A stretch of DNA of 64,000 bases from JBKHYJ01 sp046565505 (GTDB lineage Bacteria; Acidobacteriota; Blastocatellia; UBA7656). Positions 33,996-42,353 of this stretch are shown here, piece after piece. Each line of letters begins with the position of its first letter. The stretch's first letter is position 1. The DNA lies in assembly GCA_046565505.1 (NCBI GenBank), contig JBKHYJ010000010.1:25451-89450 (forward strand), written 5' to 3'. The translations under genes and the position numbers were made by a program. The notes under the pieces are model-generated. The model saw nothing but the letters and a program-made list of their open reading frames with translations. It ran no database searches and was not told the DNA's origin.

Positions 33996-36362
33996 GTGAT
34001 CTCGCAAGTATCCCCCCATTACGAAATTCTGGAAAAGCTCGGCGGAGGCGCGGACGGCGAAGTCTACCTCGCCGAAGACACGAGGCTCGGCCGCCAGGTC
34101 GAGCTCAACCTCCTTCCGGCTTCTTATGGCTACGACCCGGAACTCCGCGACAGGTTTCTGAAAGACGCCCGCGCGGCTGCCTCCCTTCGCTCCCCGAACG
34201 TGGTCATGATTTACGACATAGGCGAGCGGGACGGGCGCATATTCGTCGTGACGGAGCACGCCCGCGGCGAACTGCTTTCGGATAAGCTCAAAGCCGGCCC
34301 GCTCCAGCCTCAGGAGGCGTCGGACCTCGCGCTCCAGGCGGCCGACGCGCTCGACCTTGCGCACTCGCGCGATTGCATACATGGCGGCATCAAAAGCTCG
34401 AACCTGATTATCGCCGGCCGCGGCCTGTTAAAGGTGCTTGGCTTCGGGCTATCACGTGCCGCGTTGCGCCGCCACACCGACGAGCGGGGCGACGACAGAA
34501 CCGTGGAGCTGGGCCAGGATACGGTGGCTGATTTTCTATCCGCGGATGCTCACTACATGTCTCCCGAGCAGGCGCTCGGGCGCGCGATAGACCGCCGCTC
34601 AGACATCTTCTCGCTCGGCGTAGTCATTTATGAAATGCTCTCGGGGCTGCCGCCGTTCGACGGGCAGGGCGTGACAGAGGTCATAGAGAAGATAATTCAT
34701 CGAGAGGCCCCGCCGCTCGGGCGCGTAAACGCCGCCGTCCCGGCCGAGCTCGCGCGCATCGTGCGCAAGTGCCTGGAGAAGGAACCGGGCCGGCGCTACC
34801 AGTCGGCGCGAGAGCTGGCTATAGACCTCAAAAACATGAAGCGTGACACGGGCCAGGGCCGGCAGGGTGCCGCGGCGCCCGCGGCCAGAGCGACCACGGC
34901 GCTCCGCAAGAGGGCCACCGCCCCCCGCCGCCAGCCGCGCGGGAAAGTGACTTCTCTGGCGGTCCTGCCGCTTGAGAACGTCAGCGGGGACGTGAACGCG
35001 GAGTACTTGAGCGATGGCGTTACGGAGAGCATAATCAATAGCCTGTCTCAATTGCCCAGGCTCCGTGTCATGGCGCGCAGCACGGTCTTCCGCTACAGCC
35101 GGGGCGATTCGCGAGGCGGCCCCCCTCGCGCGGGCGTCGCCGCCACGCTCGACCCCAGGGCGGCGGCCGCGGACCTCGGGGTGGATGCCGTGCTGGTGGG
35201 GAGAGTGCTTTTGCGCGGCGACAACCTGGTGATAAACACGGAGCTGGTGAACGCCGGAGATGGCTCGCGCCTCTGGGGGGAGCAGTACAACCGGAAGCTG
35301 TCCGACATCTTTGCCATACAGGAAGGCATCGCGAGGGAGATAGCGGAAAACCTGCGCCTCCGCCTGACGGGCGAAGAGGAGAGGCGGCTCAAGAAACGCC
35401 ACACGGATAATACGGAAGCCTACAGGCTTTACTTGAGGGGGCGCTATCACTGGAACACGCGGGCGGAGGAAGGGCTGAAGAAAGGCATAGAGCACTTCAA
35501 GCTCGCCATAGAGGCGGACCCCGGCTACGCGCTGGCTTACTCGGGACTGGCCGACTGCTACACGATGATGTGCTGGCACGCGGTAGTCCCGGCAAAAGAT
35601 ATTTTCCCGAAGGCGAAGGCCGCCGCCACGCGCGCGCTGGAGCTGGACGACCGCCTCGCCGAGGCGCATGCGTCCGCCGGCGCGGTAAGCGAGACGGATT
35701 GGGACTGGGGCGGCGCGGAGAGAAGTTACAGGCGCGCGCTCGAACTAAACCCGAATTACGCGACCGCACGCCAGTGGTATGGCGAATACCTCGCGCACAG
35801 GTGCCGGTTCGCCGAGGCGTTCCGGGAGATGAAGAAGGCCCGGGAACTCGACCCGCTCTCTCGCATCATAAACACGGAGTTGGGCTGGATACATTATGCC
35901 GCGCGAGAATATGATAGAGCGATAGAACAATACAGGGGCGTCATAGACCTCGACCCTGACTTTGCGCTGGCGCACTGGCGGCTCGGGGAGGCTTTCAAGC
36001 AGAAGGGCATGTATGACCAAGCCATCGGAGAGATTCAAGAGGCGGCGAGGCTGACGGGCGGCAGCCCGCGCATGGTGGCGAGGCTCGCGCACGCTTACGC
36101 GGCCGCCGGGAGGAAGCCGGAGGCGCTCGCCGCGCTGCACGAGTTGAATGGCATGTCCGAACGGCGCTATGTTTCTCCGTACGAGATTGCGGTAATATAT
36201 GCGGGCCTGGGGGAGAGAGAGCTAGTCTTTAAATGGCTGGGGCGCGCTTACGAGGACCGCTCCAGTTGGCTGACCTTCCTGAAAGTAGAGCCGAGCTTTG
36301 ATAGGCTCAGGTCAGAGCCGTGGTTCGTAGACTTAGTAAAGCGAGTCGGTCTTCCACAGTGA
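33996..36362 (+). CDS. Pseudokinase fused to TolB-like and TPR domains
   Basis: 788 residues with the same layout as the kinase at 61140, but the three catalytic positions are replaced. The lysine of the VALK motif is Asn (VELNLL, about residue 38), the HRD of the catalytic loop is HGG (CIHGGIKSSNL, about 129), and the DFG Asp is Gly (VLGFGLS, about 149). The glycine loop (LGGGADGEVYLAED) and the SPEQALG/RRYQSA landmarks are kept, so the fold should be intact while phosphotransfer is lost. No membrane helix is seen. After it come a TolB-like domain (SLAVLPLENVSGDVNAEYL, about 320) and TPRs. Probably a scaffold or allosteric partner of the related kinases. GTG start. Confidence 0.9.
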   Translation: MISQVSPHYEILEKLGGGADGEVYLAEDTRLGRQVELNLLPASYGYDPELRDRFLKDARAAASLRSPNVVMIYDIGERDGRIFVVTEHARGELLSDKLKAGPLQPQEASDLALQAADALDLAHSRDCIHGGIKSSNLIIAGRGLLKVLGFGLSRAALRRHTDERGDDRTVELGQDTVADFLSADAHYMSPEQALGRAIDRRSDIFSLGVVIYEMLSGLPPFDGQGVTEVIEKIIHREAPPLGRVNAAVPAELARIVRKCLEKEPGRRYQSARELAIDLKNMKRDTGQGRQGAAAPAARATTALRKRATAPRRQPRGKVTSLAVLPLENVSGDVNAEYLSDGVTESIINSLSQLPRLRVMARSTVFRYSRGDSRGGPPRAGVAATLDPRAAAADLGVDAVLVGRVLLRGDNLVINTELVNAGDGSRLWGEQYNRKLSDIFAIQEGIAREIAENLRLRLTGEEERRLKKRHTDNTEAYRLYLRGRYHWNTRAEEGLKKGIEHFKLAIEADPGYALAYSGLADCYTMMCWHAVVPAKDIFPKAKAAATRALELDDRLAEAHASAGAVSETDWDWGGAERSYRRALELNPNYATARQWYGEYLAHRCRFAEAFREMKKARELDPLSRIINTELGWIHYAAREYDRAIEQYRGVIDLDPDFALAHWRLGEAFKQKGMYDQAIGEIQEAARLTGGSPRMVARLAHAYAAAGRKPEALAALHELNGMSERRYVSPYEIAVIYAGLGERELVFKWLGRAYEDRSSWLTFLKVEPSFDRLRSEPWFVDLVKRVGLPQ

Positions 36363-36416
36363 GTTTTAGCTTCCTGCACTAAATAGACCTGACCTATTCA
36401 GACGAACGGAGATTAT

Positions 36417-37673
36417 ATGATGGAAAAAACAGGACAGAGGGCGAGTGTGAGGACGACCGAAGAGATACGCGCGCAGTTCCCCGCGCTGGAGCGACGCCAT
36501 GCGGGTTACCCCGTGGCCTACTTCGATGGGCCCGGCGGGACGCAGGTCCCGCGCGCTGTCGTAGAGGCGATGGCTGATTACCTCTACCACCACAACGCCA
36601 ACACGCACTGGGCGTACCCGACGAGCGCCGAGACGGACGAGGCGCTCGAACAGGCCCGCGCGGCGCTCGCGGACTTCTTCAACGCGCGGCCCGACGAGGT
36701 GGCCTTCGGGCCTAACATGACGACGCTGACCTTTCACCTCGCCAGGGCGCTCGGCCATCAATACAGTCCCGGCGACGAGATTATCGTGACGGAGCTTGAC
36801 CACCACGCGAACGTCGATTCGTGGCAGGCGCTGGCCGGCGAGCGCGGCGTGACCGTGCGCGTGGTGAAGATGGTCCCTGAGACCGGGCAGCTCGACTGGG
36901 ACGACCTGGAGGCGTCGATCAATAAGCGTACGAAGCTCGTCGCGGTCGGGGCGGCCTCCAACGCGCTCGGGACGATCAGCGACGTCCGCCGCGCCGCCGA
37001 TATGGCGCATGCGCGGGGCGCGCTCCTGTACGTGGACGCCGTACACTATGCCCCGCATGTGCTGGTCGATGTCCGCGCCCTTGACTGTGATTTCCTGGGG
37101 TGTTCCGCTTATAAATTCTATGGGCCGCATGTAGGCGTGCTTTATGGCAAGCGCGACCTGCTCGAATCGATCGATTTCCCGAGGCTCGCCCCCGCGCCCA
37201 ACACCGCGCCTGAAATCGCCGAGACGGGCACGCAAAACCACGAAGGGATAATGGGCGCGGCGGCGGCGGTAGATTTTTTGGCCTCGCTCGTCGGCGGCGA
37301 CACGCGCCGCGCGCGGCTACAGTCGGCCTTCGACGTTCTGCATGCGCGAGGCTCCGCGCTGGCCCGCCAGTTGTGGGAAGGGCTTGGCGCGATCAATGGC
37401 GTCAAGCTGTATGGCCCTCCGCCTGACGCGAGGCGGACCCCGACGGTCGCGTTCACCGTGGAAGGCCACCCGTCGATAGATGTCACACGCGCTTTAGTCG
37501 AGCGCGGCATCTTCACGTCACACGGCGACTTCTACGCCGCGACTGTCGTGGCGCGGCTGGGCCTGGCTGAAGACGGGCTGATGCGCGCCGGGTGCGCCTG
37601 TTACACCACGGCCGAAGAGTGCGACCGCCTGATCGAAGGCGTGCGCGCGATAGCCAAAGGTCAAATCCTGTAG
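36417..37673 (+). CDS. Cysteine-desulfurase-like class V aminotransferase
   Basis: 418 residues of fold-type I PLP enzyme. Visible are YFDGPGGTQVPRAVVEAM at the N terminus, EIIVTELDHHANVDSWQAL, YVDAVHYAPHVLVDV with its PLP-contacting Asp, and the Schiff-base lysine in LGCSAYKFYGPHVG. The sequence looks like the cysteine-desulfurase-like subfamily near IscS/SufS, but no conserved catalytic Cys loop could be identified with confidence. No Fe-S genes are nearby. Likely cytosolic sulfur or amino-acid chemistry; exact substrate unknown. ATG at 36417 with GGAG upstream. Confidence 0.86.
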   Translation: MMEKTGQRASVRTTEEIRAQFPALERRHAGYPVAYFDGPGGTQVPRAVVEAMADYLYHHNANTHWAYPTSAETDEALEQARAALADFFNARPDEVAFGPNMTTLTFHLARALGHQYSPGDEIIVTELDHHANVDSWQALAGERGVTVRVVKMVPETGQLDWDDLEASINKRTKLVAVGAASNALGTISDVRRAADMAHARGALLYVDAVHYAPHVLVDVRALDCDFLGCSAYKFYGPHVGVLYGKRDLLESIDFPRLAPAPNTAPEIAETGTQNHEGIMGAAAAVDFLASLVGGDTRRARLQSAFDVLHARGSALARQLWEGLGAINGVKLYGPPPDARRTPTVAFTVEGHPSIDVTRALVERGIFTSHGDFYAATVVARLGLAEDGLMRAGCACYTTAEECDRLIEGVRAIAKGQIL

Positions 37674-37704
37674 TGCCCCGTATGCTGAATCATGGGTGCG
37701 CCCG

Positions 37705-38466
37705 ATGAGCGATATAGACCGAACCACGAGGCTTGAAGTGTCGGAGGCAGGGACGGCGGGGGCGAAGCGCCCGTCCCTCGTCATTCTGCATGGGCAAACC
37801 ACGGGCCTGACCTTACGGCTGGAATCGGACCAGACGATAATCGGGCGCGGCATGCAATCCGGCATAGTGCTCAGAGACGACCTCGCGTCGCGCGAGCATG
37901 CCGTCATCAAGCGCCGCGCCGCCGAAGATGGCTCCGACCAGTACTACATCAACGACCTCGGGTCGACCAACGGGACTTTCCTGAATGACGTTAGAATCGC
38001 CTCGCAGCAGCCCCTCCGCCAGGGCGACAGGATCAAGATAGGCAACCACCTGTTGAAGTTCGTGCTGCTGAGCGATTCGGAGGCGGAGTCGCTGGCGGAG
38101 TCGCAAAGGTCGTCCGGCGAAGCGCACGCAGGCGTGCCGGAAACCGCCAGGCCCGCGCTTTATTTCGACCCCTTTCACCTGCCGGAAGACGTGGACCTGC
38201 TCTATAACGGCGAAGAGGTCGTGCCGCTTGAGCCGCGCGCCGTCCGAGTTCTCCGCTACCTCGCGCAAAATCACGACCGCGTCGTGCCGAAAGAGGAATT
38301 GCTCGAAGGCGTCTGGCCCGACGTGTTCACGACCGACGGCGTGCTGAAGAGGGCGATCTCGCAGGTGAGGCGAGCGCTCGGCGACGACGCCGGCGGGGCG
38401 CGCTTCATTGAAACTTACCACAGGCGCGGCTACCGATTTATCGCCCACGTACGCAGACACGGCTGA
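37705..38466 (+). CDS. FHA domain fused to winged-helix transcriptional regulator
   Basis: About 253 residues. The FHA domain (about 25-125) has the pThr-binding signature IIGRGMQSGIVL, SREHAVI and GSTNGTFLND. The C-terminal domain (about 155-250) is an OmpR/PhoB-type effector: VVPLEPRAVRVLRYLAQNHDRVVPKEELLEGVWP and RAISQVRRALGD ending with YRRGYRFIAHV-like residues. There is no receiver domain. FHA domains read phosphothreonine, so this factor is a natural output for the Ser/Thr kinases in the window, though that link is inference. ATG 37705 is preferred; an in-frame GTG at 37696 would add three residues. Confidence 0.9.
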   Translation: MSDIDRTTRLEVSEAGTAGAKRPSLVILHGQTTGLTLRLESDQTIIGRGMQSGIVLRDDLASREHAVIKRRAAEDGSDQYYINDLGSTNGTFLNDVRIASQQPLRQGDRIKIGNHLLKFVLLSDSEAESLAESQRSSGEAHAGVPETARPALYFDPFHLPEDVDLLYNGEEVVPLEPRAVRVLRYLAQNHDRVVPKEELLEGVWPDVFTTDGVLKRAISQVRRALGDDAGGARFIETYHRRGYRFIAHVRRHG

Positions 38467-38534
38467 TGTTGATTGCGCGCGCCCCGACGCGGGGAATCAA
38501 ACCGCGAGCCGCCCGGCTTACAGGCCGACCCCCT

Positions 38535-39461
38535 TCAACGAACCAGCTTCGCCGCCGTCTCCGAGATCAGCCTCCGCATCCACACATGCGCGGGGTCGGC
38601 ATGGATGCGCTCATGCCACAGCATCGCCAGCCTGAAGGGGGGGATTGTGATCGGGGCCGGCAGCACTTGCAGCTTTAGCGACCTGGCGAAGCGCAGGGCG
38701 ATGCGCTCCGGCACGGTGGCGATGAGGTCGGAGCAGGAGACTAAAAAAGGCACGCTCGCGAAGTGCGGGACCTGAACCCCCGAGCGGCGCGACAGGCCCT
38801 TTTGCGCGAGCAGGGTGTCTATTACGCCGGGGCCTTCCGTCTTGTAGAAGACGGCGACGTGCCGCGCCGCCGCGTACTGTCGCACGGACAGCTTGCCCCG
38901 GATGGATGGGTGGTTCGCGCTGGCGATGCAGACGTTGCTTTCTTCCCAGAGGAGCCCCGAATGCACGCCCGCGTCGAGCGCCAGTGTGTCGGGGAAGAAC
39001 CCGATCGCAAAATCGAACGAGTCGGAGAGCTGGGCGGCCGTGGGGGGCTGGAACACGCTCGCGGAGCGGTGAACGCGGAGGCCCACTTCCTCCGCCTTAG
39101 CGCGCAGCGTCGTTAGCACCGGCGCGATAAGCATGATCTCCACGTAATCGTTGGCGAGCACGTGGAACTTGCGCTTGGAAGCGGCGGGGTCGAAGGCGGG
39201 CTTCTCTTCGAGCGCGCCGCGCAGCGCGCCGAGCGCTGCGCGAACCGGCCCGATCAACGCCTGCGCGGCCGGCGTGGGCGACATGCCGTCCGGCGTGCGC
39301 ACCAGGAGAGGGTCGTTGAACGTCCGCCGCAGCCGCGAGAGGGCGTTGCTCATGGCGGGCTGGCTGAGACCTATGCGCCTGGCCGCGCGGGTGACGTTCC
39401 TCTCGTCCATAAGCGACTCGAAGACGAGCATCAGGTTGAGGTCTATGGATTGAAGATTCAT
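38535..39461 (-). CDS. LysR-family transcriptional regulator
   Basis: 308 residues. The N-terminal helix-turn-helix is clear: LMLVFESLMDERNVTRAARRIGLSQPAMSNALSRLRR. An effector-binding domain follows (KFHVLANDYVEIMLIAPVLTTL to the end), of the NodD/LinR-like branch. ATG 39461 is chosen; a GTG 24 bases upstream would put a non-conserved tail on the HTH. It is divergent from the beta-lactamase-like gene and a dyad lies at its start, so it probably controls both. Effector unknown. Confidence 0.9.
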   Translation of the reverse strand: MNLQSIDLNLMLVFESLMDERNVTRAARRIGLSQPAMSNALSRLRRTFNDPLLVRTPDGMSPTPAAQALIGPVRAALGALRGALEEKPAFDPAASKRKFHVLANDYVEIMLIAPVLTTLRAKAEEVGLRVHRSASVFQPPTAAQLSDSFDFAIGFFPDTLALDAGVHSGLLWEESNVCIASANHPSIRGKLSVRQYAAARHVAVFYKTEGPGVIDTLLAQKGLSRRSGVQVPHFASVPFLVSCSDLIATVPERIALRFARSLKLQVLPAPITIPPFRLAMLWHERIHADPAHVWMRRLISETAAKLVR

Positions 39462-39479
39462 ATCCTGAATAAGTGATAT
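39460..39479. promoter_or_regulatory. Dyad overlapping LysR gene start
   Basis: ATATC (39460-39464), 10 bases, GATAT (39475-39479): an inverted repeat at the LysR start codon, in the divergent gap. LysR boxes usually have the T-N11-A pattern, so this is a candidate only. Confidence 0.35.
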
Positions 39480-39586
39480 TACCACAATCCATAAATCGAA
39501 TCCTTCGCGGAGACGTATATTCCGGTGAGGGACCAGTCGTGAAGTCGGTGACGGATTTCAATTCGTATTACAGTGGAGAACAGATT

Positions 39587-41119
39587 ATGAAAAACAGACG
39601 ATTCTTTACGCCATTGTCAGCGCCCGCGCTCGCGGCCATCATGATTTCGTCGCTGCTCGCCGGGCAGACCGCGGCGGCGCCCGGGCGGGCTCAGCAGCCG
39701 GCCGGGGGCAAGGCCGAGTTCCCCGATTCGCCGGTCGGGAAACTGGCCCGCTCATTCATCGACGCGATAAACAGCGGGGACAAATCCGCGCAATTGAGCT
39801 TCATCAATTCGAGCTTTTCGGAGGCGACTCTGAAGAGGGACTCCGCGGAAGAGTACCTGGAGAATTTTCAGAGGCTGTACGCGCAGAGCGGGGGATTCGA
39901 CGTGATGGCCGTGTTGCCTTCCGGCCCCGGCGAGGTGCGCCTCCAACTCCGCAGCAGGCGGGGCAATCACTGGGCGCGCATGGCTACGCGCTTAGACAAG
40001 GGCCAGCCCGATAAACTGGATGGCTTCGGCTTCAGGCCCATCGCCGACCCGGCCGCCGAGAAGGAGGACGCATGGTCTGAGGCCAGGATGAGCGAAACCG
40101 ACGCCGTCAAAGAGATCGAGCGGCATGTGGCGCGCGCCGCCTCCGAAGACAGATTCTCGGGCGTGGTGCTCGTCGGCAAGGGCGATAATATTATTTTCAA
40201 TAAGGTGTTCGGGATGGCCGAGAAGGCGTTCCAGGCCCCGAACAAACTGGACACCAAATTCAACCTCGGCTCGATGAACAAAATGTTCACGAGCGTCGCA
40301 ATCGCCCAACTCGTCGAGGCGGGTAAGCTATCCTACGAGGACAAGCTGATTAAACTGCTGCCCGACTACCCCAACAAGCAGGCGGCAGAAAAGATCACCG
40401 TCCACCAGTTGTTGACGCATACCTCCGGGCTCGGCGATTACTTCTCGCCGGAGTTCTTCCAGAACCGCGAGAAGTTCAAAAACCCCCAGGACTACCTGCC
40501 GGTCTTCGGGAACCGCCCGCTGTTGTTCGAGCCGGGCACGAGCTGGAGGTACAGCAACTTCGGCTTCGTCGTGCTAGGGGCGATAGTCGAGAAGCTGTCC
40601 GGCCAGAACTATTTTGATTACGTCCGCGAGCACGTCTTTGCGCCGGCCGGCATGAAAGACACGGATTCGTACGCGATGGACGAGGTGGTCCCGAACCTGG
40701 CCGTCGGCTACACGCGCTTGGGCGCCAATGACCCGCTCGGCATAGACCCGCGCCGCGCCAATTACATGGGCCTGCCCTGGAGGGGGAGCCCGGCCGGCGG
40801 CGGGTACTCGACGGCGCCCGACCTGTTCAGGTTCTCTCAGGCCCTGCGCAAGAATAAGCTGGTTAAGGCGGAGTTGACCGAAAAGATCACGAGCGGGAAG
40901 GTGGACTCGGCATTCGGCTCGAAGTACGGCTATGGCTTCGGCATTGAGGAAGTGAACGGGAAGAGCATCAGGGGCCACAGCGGCGGCGCGCCCGGCATCA
41001 ACTCGGACCTGAAGATGTTCTGGGACGGGAGTTATACGGTCATCGTGATGGGGAACTACGACCCGCCGGCGGCGCAGGACCTCGCCGACCGCATCAGTAA
41101 ATTCCTCGCCCGGCAGTAG
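39587..41119 (+). CDS. Secreted serine beta-lactamase-like hydrolase (class C fold)
   Basis: 510 residues from ATG 39587, which has GGAG 9 bases upstream; an earlier in-frame GTG at 39473 lacks a signal peptide. Signal peptide about 1-29. An N-terminal domain (about 35-150) unlike the lactamase comes first. The catalytic part has SMNKMF, the SxxK nucleophile-lysine pair, YSN in WRYSNFGFV, and HSGG near the end in place of KTG. Family members include class C beta-lactamases, D-aminopeptidases and esterases, and the sequence alone cannot separate them. Followed by a GC hairpin. Confidence 0.88.
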   Translation: MKNRRFFTPLSAPALAAIMISSLLAGQTAAAPGRAQQPAGGKAEFPDSPVGKLARSFIDAINSGDKSAQLSFINSSFSEATLKRDSAEEYLENFQRLYAQSGGFDVMAVLPSGPGEVRLQLRSRRGNHWARMATRLDKGQPDKLDGFGFRPIADPAAEKEDAWSEARMSETDAVKEIERHVARAASEDRFSGVVLVGKGDNIIFNKVFGMAEKAFQAPNKLDTKFNLGSMNKMFTSVAIAQLVEAGKLSYEDKLIKLLPDYPNKQAAEKITVHQLLTHTSGLGDYFSPEFFQNREKFKNPQDYLPVFGNRPLLFEPGTSWRYSNFGFVVLGAIVEKLSGQNYFDYVREHVFAPAGMKDTDSYAMDEVVPNLAVGYTRLGANDPLGIDPRRANYMGLPWRGSPAGGGYSTAPDLFRFSQALRKNKLVKAELTEKITSGKVDSAFGSKYGYGFGIEEVNGKSIRGHSGGAPGINSDLKMFWDGSYTVIVMGNYDPPAAQDLADRISKFLARQ

Positions 41120-41135
41120 CTTAAATCTGTCGATT

Positions 41136-41169
41136 GCGGGGGCCGGTCCGTTCGGTGAGCGGCCCCCGC
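41136..41169. terminator. GC hairpin between convergent genes
   Basis: GCGGGGGCCG (41136-41145) pairs with CGGCCCCCGC (41160-41169) with a 14-base loop. It lies between the beta-lactamase-like and DinB/YfiT genes and could terminate both. No U-run. Confidence 0.55.
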
Positions 41170-41184
41170 GCCCGACTTATTACT

Positions 41185-41709
41185 CTACCAGCCTTTACTT
41201 TCGCGCAGCGAAGTGACGTGAGCGACATGGTGTTTGCCATGCCAGGCGTAAAGCGCGACGTTCTTCTCCAGCGGGATTGTGCCCAGGTCCGGGTGTCTGA
41301 ACGTGCGGACCCAGTCCTGCGCCGTGAGGGACTTCAGCAGCATGACCCACCGCTCGTGCAGCGATTCCAGTAGCGCGAGCGACACCTCTATCGGCGCGGT
41401 CCTCGCGTCGTAAAGCTCCGCCCACCTGTCTTCGTGGTAAGTCTTGATCGTGGGCTCGTCTTCGGTCAGGGCGAGCCTGAATCGCGCGTAGCTGTTGATG
41501 TGGCTGTCTGCGAGGTGGTGAACCACCTGGCGCACGGTCCAGCCCCCCTCGCGGTATGGCGTTCCGAGTTGCTCGGGCGTCAGGCCGCTCACGGCCGACC
41601 GCAGCCTGGCGGGCGCCTCGGCTATGTCTTCGATCAAACGATGCCGCTGGCCTTCAGCAACATCCTCACCTATCTTGAACCGCCCTATGGGGAAACGTAA
41701 GTCTGCCAT
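41185..41709 (-). CDS. DinB/YfiT-family metal-dependent protein
   Basis: 174 residues. It shows the DinB four-helix pattern with the three metal-binding His: QVVHHLADSH near 70 and WHGKHHVAH near 160. It is very like the YfiT branch (PTIKTYHEDRWAEL, LLESLHERWVMLLKSL). Known relatives include bacillithiol or other thiol S-transferases that detoxify electrophiles; the exact thiol in this organism is not known. ATG at 41709. It lies 62 bases downstream of the isochorismatase-family gene on the same strand. Confidence 0.88.
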   Translation of the reverse strand: MADLRFPIGRFKIGEDVAEGQRHRLIEDIAEAPARLRSAVSGLTPEQLGTPYREGGWTVRQVVHHLADSHINSYARFRLALTEDEPTIKTYHEDRWAELYDARTAPIEVSLALLESLHERWVMLLKSLTAQDWVRTFRHPDLGTIPLEKNVALYAWHGKHHVAHVTSLRESKGW

Positions 41710-41771
41710 CGTGACTCCTTCCTTGAAAGACGTGCCGCCTCGCCTCGCGGTGCGCGCGGACGCGCGGCGGG

Positions 41772-42335
41772 TTATTCGATCTGCTTGAGCAGGCTCTCTG
41801 TGTCCGTGATGGTGGCGAACTCGCCGTGTAAGGTAGCGAGCGATATCGAGTGAACCGCGTCGGCGTCGTTAAGCTTTCCGTCCGGGCCCACGCGACCAAA
41901 GGTGGCCGTGGCGTCTGAAACTACAAAGGTATTGAAGCCGAGGTCGCCCGCCATCCGCGCGGTCGTCGAAACGCAGTGGTCCGTCGTCAGCCCCGTGATG
42001 ATGAGGGTGTCGTAACCGCTCTGCCTGAGCCGCTTCTCTAGGTCGGTGCCCACGAAGGCGTTGTTGACGCTCTTCTGTATTACTGGCTCGTCGGCAAGCG
42101 GCTTTACCACCTCTTTGATCTCTGCCCCGCTCTGGCCGGGCCTGAGCGGCGAGTCCGCCTCGCGCGACAGGTGCTGTATGTGAAAGATCGGGCGGCATGT
42201 TCCGCGCCACGCTTCGAGCAGGCGAGCGATGTTTGCCTCGGCCTGCGGGTTGTTCCTGCGCCCATACTTCGCGTCGTCAAGTCCTTTCTGAACGTCGACG
42301 ATTATCAGGGCCGCGTCCTGCGGTAGAGCACGCAT
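41772..42335 (-). CDS. Isochorismatase-family cysteine hydrolase
   Basis: 187 residues. Catalytic triad recognisable: Asp in ALIIVDVQKG, Lys in VNNAFVGTDLEKRL or nearby IQKSVNNAF, and nucleophile Cys in GLTTDHCVSTTARMAGDLGF. The cis-peptide LTTDHC pattern is typical. Members hydrolyse small amides such as nicotinamide or isochorismate; substrate not assignable. No signal peptide, so cytosolic. Same strand as the DinB gene and next to an exporter, so possibly a small detoxification cluster. Confidence 0.88.
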   Translation of the reverse strand: MRALPQDAALIIVDVQKGLDDAKYGRRNNPQAEANIARLLEAWRGTCRPIFHIQHLSREADSPLRPGQSGAEIKEVVKPLADEPVIQKSVNNAFVGTDLEKRLRQSGYDTLIITGLTTDHCVSTTARMAGDLGFNTFVVSDATATFGRVGPDGKLNDADAVHSISLATLHGEFATITDTESLLKQIE

Positions 42336-42353
42336 AATCTTCCTCCCATGTTT

